Below the pieces are notes generated by a model that was given only the letters and a program-made list of their open reading frames with translations, had not been told where the DNA came from and ran no database searches. A stretch of 64,000 nt of DNA from CAWJNF01 sp963844235 (GTDB taxonomy: Bacteria > Actinomycetota > Thermoleophilia > Gaiellales > Gaiellaceae), in assembly GCA_963844235.1 (NCBI GenBank), contig CAWJNF010000001.1, positions 728,814 through 792,813 on the forward strand. The letters run 5' to 3'. Of the stretch, positions 58,676 to 64,000 are shown one piece after another. Made by a program: the position numbers and the translations under genes. Each line of letters starts with the position of its first letter. Positions within the stretch are counted from its first letter, which is position 1.

Positions 58676-60473
58676 GCCTGCGCCTCCGCCAGTCGGAAGC
58701 GGGCAGCTCGATGCGGATTTCGGTGCCGTCGCCGGGGCGGCTGTCGAGCGTGATGCGAGCCGCCCATGCCCTCGATGATGTTCTTCGCGATCGCCAGGCC
58801 GAGGCCGGAGCCGGTGCGCTTGGTCGTGAAGTACGGATCGAACACGCGCGGCAGATCTTCGGGCTTCACGCCGATGCCGCGATCGCGAACGGTGATGCGG
58901 AAGGCGTGGGCGCGCGATGTGTCGCGATCTCGATGTCCGGCGTCGAGAGACCGCACGAGAGCCGTGCGCTCCGACGGGCGATCGCCTGCGGCAACGGCGT
59001 GGCGCGCGTTTGTCAGGATGTTCACGAGCGCGGTGCGCAGGCGCTCGGCGTCGGTGACCACGGTCTCGAGCGCCGGATCCGGCTTGATCGTCACGTGCAT
59101 ATCCTGATGGCCGGCCCGCGTCGCCTGCTCCGCGTCGGCGCACAGCGCGTTGACATCGGCCGGCGCGTAGTCGAACCGGATCGGCCGCGCGAAATCGAGC
59201 ACGTCGTTGACGACGCGGTTGAGGCGCGCGACCTCTTCGTCGACGTCGGTCAGCGCCTGCGCTGGTTTCGTCGCGGCTCACGCGGTCGCTGGCCAGCGTG
59301 CGCAGCGACGCCTTGATGATCATCAGCGGATTCCGAATCTCGTGCGCGATGACCGTCGACAGCCGTCCCAGCGCCGACAGCCGCTCGCGCTGCGCGGCCT
59401 CGCGCTGGAAGCGCGCGATCGAGTCGGTCAGCGTGTTGAACGTCGCGGCGAGCAGCTTGGCGTCCTCGTCTTCCCAGCTCGCCGCGCGGCTCAGCGCGAT
59501 CTTCCGCGTCAGGTCGCCCGTCGCCGACATCTCGCGCATCACGTCGGTAATCGTCGCCAGCGGCCGCGTAATCGTCCGCGCAACAGCGTAGCTGAGAATC
59601 GTCGCCGCCAGCACGGCGATCATCGCGACGACCCCGAGGCCGGTGTGGATGGCGTCGAGGAAATCGCAGCCGCTCGGTGCGCGAGCGAAGCAGCAGCACG
59701 CTTGGCGCGCGCTGCGCCGGCTGCGGCGGCCGCGGGCGTCAGCGGCCGCTTCAAGCGCGACGTATTCGCCGTTGGTCGAGCGAGATCGTCTGCACGCCGC
59801 CGGTGTTCAGGAGCGACGCGAGCTGCGCGCGATCGGCGGCCGGCAGCGTCGACGCCCTGATGTGTCCGTCGACGGCGAACGCGATGTCGCTCTCGGTCGC
59901 GCGCTTGAACTGCGCGGCGAGGGCGTTGTCGAGGCGGAAGCCGACGGTGAGCGTGCCCATGATGTCCGGGCGGTCCCGGTCAGATGGTGATCGGCACCGC
60001 CATCACCTGCAGCACGCCGTCGGCGTGGGGCCAGAAGCCGCCCGCCTCGCGGCCTGCGAGCGCCTGCTGGATTTCCGGCAGCGTGCCGATCGCGCCTTCG
60101 GCGATATCGAGATCGCCGGCCTCGGCCAGCACGCGCCCGTTCTTGTCGGTCAGCACCATGCAGCGCGGCGTCGAGCTGCTCCTGATAGTCGCGCGCGAGC
60201 GGTTGAACCGTCGGCGGGTCGCCGGTATCGACGGCCGCCTTCAGCCGGGGGTCGTCTGCCACGAGGCGCGCCATGACGGTCAGCGTCCGCACCAGCGTGG
60301 CGCACTGCTGGTCGACGAGCGTGCCGGCTTCGATGAGCCCGCGCTGCAGCTCGGCTTCGGCCTGCGCGCGTCGTCGTGCGGCTGACGAAGTACACCGCGG
60401 CGCCGATCGACACGACCGCCAGCGCGGCGCTGGCCAGGAAAATGCGGTTGGTGAGCGATCCGAGAATCGTCAC
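58672..60473 (-). CDS. Sensor histidine kinase with periplasmic sensor and HAMP (frame breaks)
   Basis: It starts at GTG 60471-60473, 4 bp after the cupredoxin gene stop. The first membrane helix is IFLASAALAVVSIGAAVYFV. A periplasmic sensor region of about 250 residues follows (VMARLVADDPRLKAAVDTGD, VLTDKNGRVLAEAGD-like, GTLTVGFRLDNALAAQFKRA), a double-Cache-like pattern. The second helix is MIAVLAATILSYAVARTITR, then HAMP. The phospho-His box is VIAHEIRNPLMII and the ATPase has NILTNARHAVAAGD with DRGIGVKPEDLPRVFDPYFT. Frame breaks occur at about 60370, 60165, 59975, 59765, 59710, 59265 and 58910. Confidence 0.85.
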
Positions 60474-60477
60474 GCCG

Positions 60478-61166
60478 TTATCGCAGGGCGAAATCCGCTT
60501 CGACGGCGCCGCCATCCTCGGGGATGACGATCGGCCGCGACTCGCGGATCGCGCCTTCGTTCCAGGCGACCAGCGTGTAGCGGCCGGGAGGGACGCGGCT
60601 GATCTGATATCGGCCGTCGGCCGACGGTCACCGCGAAATACCGATGGTTGAAGACGAGGATGAACGCGCTCATGTGCGAGTGGATTTCGCAGAACACGCG
60701 GACGATGCCCGGGCGATCGAAGCGCACCGATTTCGAGCGGCCGGCCGCGTAGCGGCCGAGATCGAAGCGCGGGGCCGCGCAGCGAGAACACGTTGTGATA
60801 CATGTTGTCGCTGTTCGGGAAATCGACGGTCGTGCCGACCGTGATCGCCAGCACGTGCGGCACGAAGGTCTCGTTCCGCTGATCCATCGTCGCGCGCTGC
60901 GGCTCCGGATCGGGGAATGCGAGCGCCGGCGCCGACTCGAGATAGACGACCGACCGCCGCAGGTCGGGCGTGTCGTGGCGCGCGTGCATGCCGAGATCGT
61001 TGACGTTCGGCCGCCGCTCGACTGGTGCGGCGGCGCGCGCGTATACGTCGACGCGGCCGCGGATGACGCCGACCGGCGCCTGCGCCAGCGCCGCCCGCTG
61101 ACAGGGCAACGAGCAGAGCGCAGAGGCCAGCAGCGCCAGACGCCGGTGAGCGGAGCCGTGCGTCAT
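60478..61166 (-). CDS. Cupredoxin-like periplasmic protein with carboxypeptidase-regulatory tail (frame breaks)
   Basis: ATG 61164-61166 shares one base with the porin stop (TGATG). The signal peptide is LALLASALCSLPCQRAALA. The plastocyanin-like fold reads FVPHVLAITVGTTVDFPNSD and NMYHNVFSL. The copper-ligand pattern VFCEIHSHMSAFILVFNHRY (Cys, His, Met within 6 residues, plus the upstream His) fits a type 1 copper site. The end SRPIVIPEDGGAVEADFALR follows an Ig-like regulatory segment (RYTLVAWNEGAIR). Similar proteins are labelled methylamine utilisation protein without proof. Breaks lie near 60790 and 60625. Confidence 0.75.
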
Positions 61167-62379
61167 CACAGCCAGAAATGCAGCTGCGCCGCGAACAGCC
61201 GAGGCTGCGTGACGGTCCGCCGTCGCGCCAGTTGTGCTGATACGTGCCCTTCGCGAGCAGGTTGCGGCGGATGTAATAGCCGGCGCCGGTCTCGAGGCGC
61301 GTGACCGGCGCATCCCACGTGCGCGTTCCGAGCGAAGGGACGCCAGCTCGCTGAAGCTGAGGCGATCGATGCGGCTCGCGACGAACACACCCGGCGAAAT
61401 CTTGTAGCGCCCTTCGACGAAACGCGCTCGTCGCGTCGAGCGTCTGCGACGAGCGTCGGCACCTGCCACCGGTTCCAGATCAGCTCGCCGCGCAGCATCC
61501 AGTGATCGCGCGAGATACTCCGCGTCGAGGCCAAGCGCCTGCTGCGTCGAGCGCGCTGTTCCGGCGGGCATCGTCGCGCTCGCGAGCGCCGCGTCGGCGA
61601 CATACGCGCCGCGTCGCCGCCGAGCCGCCGATCGCGAGCGCGGCGTTCGGCCGCCAGTGGAGCCGGCCGGCGATCTGTTTGCCGCCGTTGTTGTCGCGCG
61701 TCCGCGGATCGGACGTGGTGCCGTTGGTCACCGCCACGCTCGCATTGAGCGACTCGGGGCCGACGCGCACCTGCACGCCGGTGTCCCAGCGAAACGCCGT
61801 GATGAGCGGCATGCCCGGCGCGATGTCGAGCGATCCGATGGGATAGCTCGGCCGCCATCCGCGCGCGCGCATGCGCAGGACGTCGTCGGTCGATGCCGGC
61901 AGCGCATCGGGGCGGACCGCGGTCAGGTACTGATAGGCGAGCGGATAGCCGATCAGCGGATTGCCGGCGCCGTATTCGCGCCGCGCGAACGCGCCGAAGG
62001 TCGGCGGGATGCGTCCCGCCTGAATGTCGATCGGGCCGATCGCGCCACGGGCGGACGCGCACGTACAGCGCGTACGGCTTCACGCTGTCGCCGTTCTCGC
62101 TGCGAATCTCGGTGAGCACCGAGACGCGATCGGTGAGCCGGACGTCGGCGTTGACGGCCGACCCTGAAGAGGCGCAGCGCGTTGTGCTCGTAGTCGGTGT
62201 AGTTGAACCACGCGCCGTCGGTGTCGTCCTGCGGCGTCAACGAGACCGAGACGTCGGCGCCGATGACGACCATGCCGTTGGCGAGCGACACGGGACCGGA
62301 CGGCAGCTCCTGCGCGCGCGCCGCGCGCGCCGCGCCAAGGCAGAGGAGCGAGCACGCGGCGCACGCGCCGGGTTTTCAT
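61166..62379 (-). CDS. Outer-membrane porin-like beta-barrel (frame breaks)
   Basis: The product is about 400 residues from ATG 62377-62379 (KTRRVRRVLAPL), with a signal peptide split over two frames. Barrel strands read GMVVIGADVSVSLTPQDDTD, AWFNYTDYEHNALRLF, SVLTEIRSENGDSVKPYALY and VRVGPESLNASVAVTNGTTS. The end FAAQLHFWL finishes in an aromatic strand. PTFGAFARREYGAGNPLIGY is similar to porins of selective-uptake type. At least six breaks are present. It is the first gene of a four-gene coupled run, divergent from the ferredoxin gene. Confidence 0.72.
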
Positions 62380-62394
62380 CGGTATGCCCAGACG

Positions 62395-62400
62395 TATAAT
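62395..62400 (+). promoter_or_regulatory. Ferredoxin gene -10 element
   Basis: A perfect TATAAT sits in the 39-bp gap between the divergent porin and ferredoxin genes, 18 nt before the TTG start at 62419. The expected leader is about 12 nt. Confidence 0.5.
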
Positions 62401-62418
62401 CATCAAGTACTACCGAGC

Positions 62419-62678
<260 letters not shown>

Positions 62679-62691
62679 AATACAGAGCCAC

Positions 62692-63219
<528 letters not shown>

Positions 63220-63224
63220 AGCGC

Positions 63225-63686
63225 ATGCTAAAACTGCTTCGAACCATCTTCCTCGTCGACCTGCTGAAGGGCCTGTGGCTGACGCTGAAGTACACGCCGC
63301 AGCCGGCCTTCACGTTCCAGTATCCGGCCGAGCGGCGCCCGGTTGCGCCGCGGTTCCGCGGCGTGCTGCGGCTGCAGGTCGAGCCCGAATCGGGCGCCCA
63401 GACGTGCATCGTCTGCGACCAGTGCGCGAAGGCGTGTCCGGACGATCTCATCGCGCTCGGCGGACATCGCGAGCCGGGGCAGAAAATCAAGATTCTGGAC
63501 TACTTCGATTTCAACCTGTCGCGGTGCAGCTTCTGCGGCCTGTGCTCCGAAGTGTGCCCGACCAAGCCGATCAAGGCGCTCATCATGAGCGAGGATTACG
63601 AATTGGGTACCTACAGCCGCGAGACGCAGATTCTGCGGATCGACGAGATGTACGACGGGGTACCCATCGAGCAGTACACACGCTAG
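63225..63686 (+). CDS. nuoI: NADH-quinone oxidoreductase subunit I
   Basis: This 153-residue peripheral-arm subunit passes electrons through two [4Fe-4S] clusters (N6a, N6b) toward NuoB. The cluster motifs are CIVCDQCAKACP (C61, C64, C67, C71) and CSFCGLCSEVCP (C101, C104, C107, C111). The amphipathic N-terminus LLRTIFLVDLLKGLWLTLKY attaches it to the membrane arm. ATG 63225 fits the family start. Adjacent nuoB and nuoI without the rest of the nuo operon indicates that the complex is encoded in scattered pieces. Confidence 0.95.
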   Translation: MLKLLRTIFLVDLLKGLWLTLKYTPQPAFTFQYPAERRPVAPRFRGVLRLQVEPESGAQTCIVCDQCAKACPDDLIALGGHREPGQKIKILDYFDFNLSRCSFCGLCSEVCPTKPIKALIMSEDYELGTYSRETQILRIDEMYDGVPIEQYTR

Positions 63687-63729
63687 CCGATTTCCCTCTC
63701 AATTCCGCCGTTTCGAGGCTCTTTTCGAG

Positions 63730-63758
63730 TTGCGCCGCGACTCGGTGCCTCCTACAAT
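63730..63758 (+). promoter_or_regulatory. Promoter of the TPR-protein gene (leaderless type)
   Basis: TTGCGC (63730-63735), exactly 17 bp, then TACAAT (63753-63758), 6 nt before ATG 63765. It is the best-formed example of the short-leader promoters in this window. Confidence 0.6.
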
Positions 63759-63764
63759 CCGGGC

Positions 63765-64000
63765 ATGGTCCCTATCCTGAGGCTGGTTACCTTTGCGGGA
63801 GCCGTGGCGGCCGTCATCGCCCTCTCTCCCAACGTCTCGGCCATCTCTCCCGCAGCTGCGTATGTCCACCTGCAGCTCGGGAAGCTGCTGTTTACCGACG
63901 GGCGGTACACCGAGGCATTCGCGGCCTTCGAGCAGGTGAAGGGCAATGAGGATCCACGCATCAAGCGCGGGGCGTCGACCTGGTGCGTCAAGTCGGCGTT
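63765..64000 (+). CDS. Exported TPR-repeat protein, N-terminal part (runs off the window)
   Basis: It starts at ATG 63765 with signal peptide or anchor LRLVTFAGAVAAVIALSPNV. One tetratricopeptide repeat follows: AAAYVHLQLGKLLFTDGRYT then EAFAAFEQVK. The last residues (RGASTWCVKSAF) look less regular and may follow a frame break near 63960. TPR proteins of this sort scaffold envelope complexes, and no specific role can be given from a third of the gene. Confidence 0.75.
   Translation, partial: MVPILRLVTFAGAVAAVIALSPNVSAISPAAAYVHLQLGKLLFTDGRYTEAFAAFEQVKGNEDPRIKRGASTWCVKSA

Overview
The window looks like a chromosomal piece of an acidobacterium, most likely of the Vicinamibacteria (subdivision 6) type. 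The evidence is high GC, four large Oar/CarboxypepD_reg-type TonB-dependent receptors, a PSCyt/DUF1592 plus DUF1552 pair, secreted proteins starting at GTG or TTG, and homodimeric-type AceE. I see no tRNA, rRNA, CRISPR array, transposase or prophage module. Taxonomy is inferred from gene content only.

Layout. 1-4292: two divergent TonB-dependent receptors around an operator-like palindrome. 4355-11141: folE, a secreted protein, two glycosyltransferases, a YcaQ-family DNA glycosylase, a Gfo/Idh/MocA oxidoreductase and an esterase. 11163-21824 (minus): a probable polysaccharide-use operon, with an IclR-HTH/sugar-binding-domain regulator, TonB receptor, PL22-like oligogalacturonate lyase, DUF1592 cytochrome-like protein and DUF1552 Tat protein. 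21933-24133: DUF3500 protein, secreted protein, cupin. 24248-26336 (minus): a radical SAM enzyme resembling tetraether/membrane-spanning lipid synthase (Tes, MJ0619 family), divergent from a YpdA-like flavoprotein. 27709-30868: a Zn/Mn-type ABC transporter with a companion protein. 31022-37466: LON-domain protein, VWA + MoxR-like ATPase pair, glycerophosphodiesterase, SnoaL-like protein, HupE/UreJ-like protein. 37522-45188: cytochrome c, the pyruvate dehydrogenase genes aceE-aceF-lpd, a uracil-DNA glycosylase and convergent lipA. 45221-52704: UPF0173 hydrolase, M61 peptidase, Cys/His-rich protein, TonB receptor, nucleotidyltransferase-like protein, metallophosphoesterase. 52716-55317 (minus): modABC. 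55648-57193: CHRD protein and DUF5777 beta-barrel. 57308-62379 (minus): a translationally coupled porin, cupredoxin-like protein, histidine kinase and NtrC-type regulator. 62419-63686: ferredoxin, nuoB, nuoI, followed by a partial TPR protein.

Reading-frame quality is uneven. Blocks such as 4355-9000 and 31022-47768 are nearly clean. Blocks 1272-4292, 10113-24133, 48264-57123 and 57308-62379 carry repeated single-base frame breaks across unrelated genes. Because conserved protein sequence continues in the next frame each time, uncorrected assembly indels explain this better than mass pseudogenisation. Broken genes are given as one feature spanning start to stop.

Three themes stand out. First, many gene junctions carry degenerate 7-bp-period repeats. 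The unit differs at every locus, the arrays often form two complementary halves, and some supply start codons, stop codons or in-frame protein segments. Second, several genes have a TANAAT-like -10 box only 6-10 nt before the start codon, suggesting leaderless transcripts. Third, the Tes-like radical SAM gene suggests membrane-spanning lipid synthesis.
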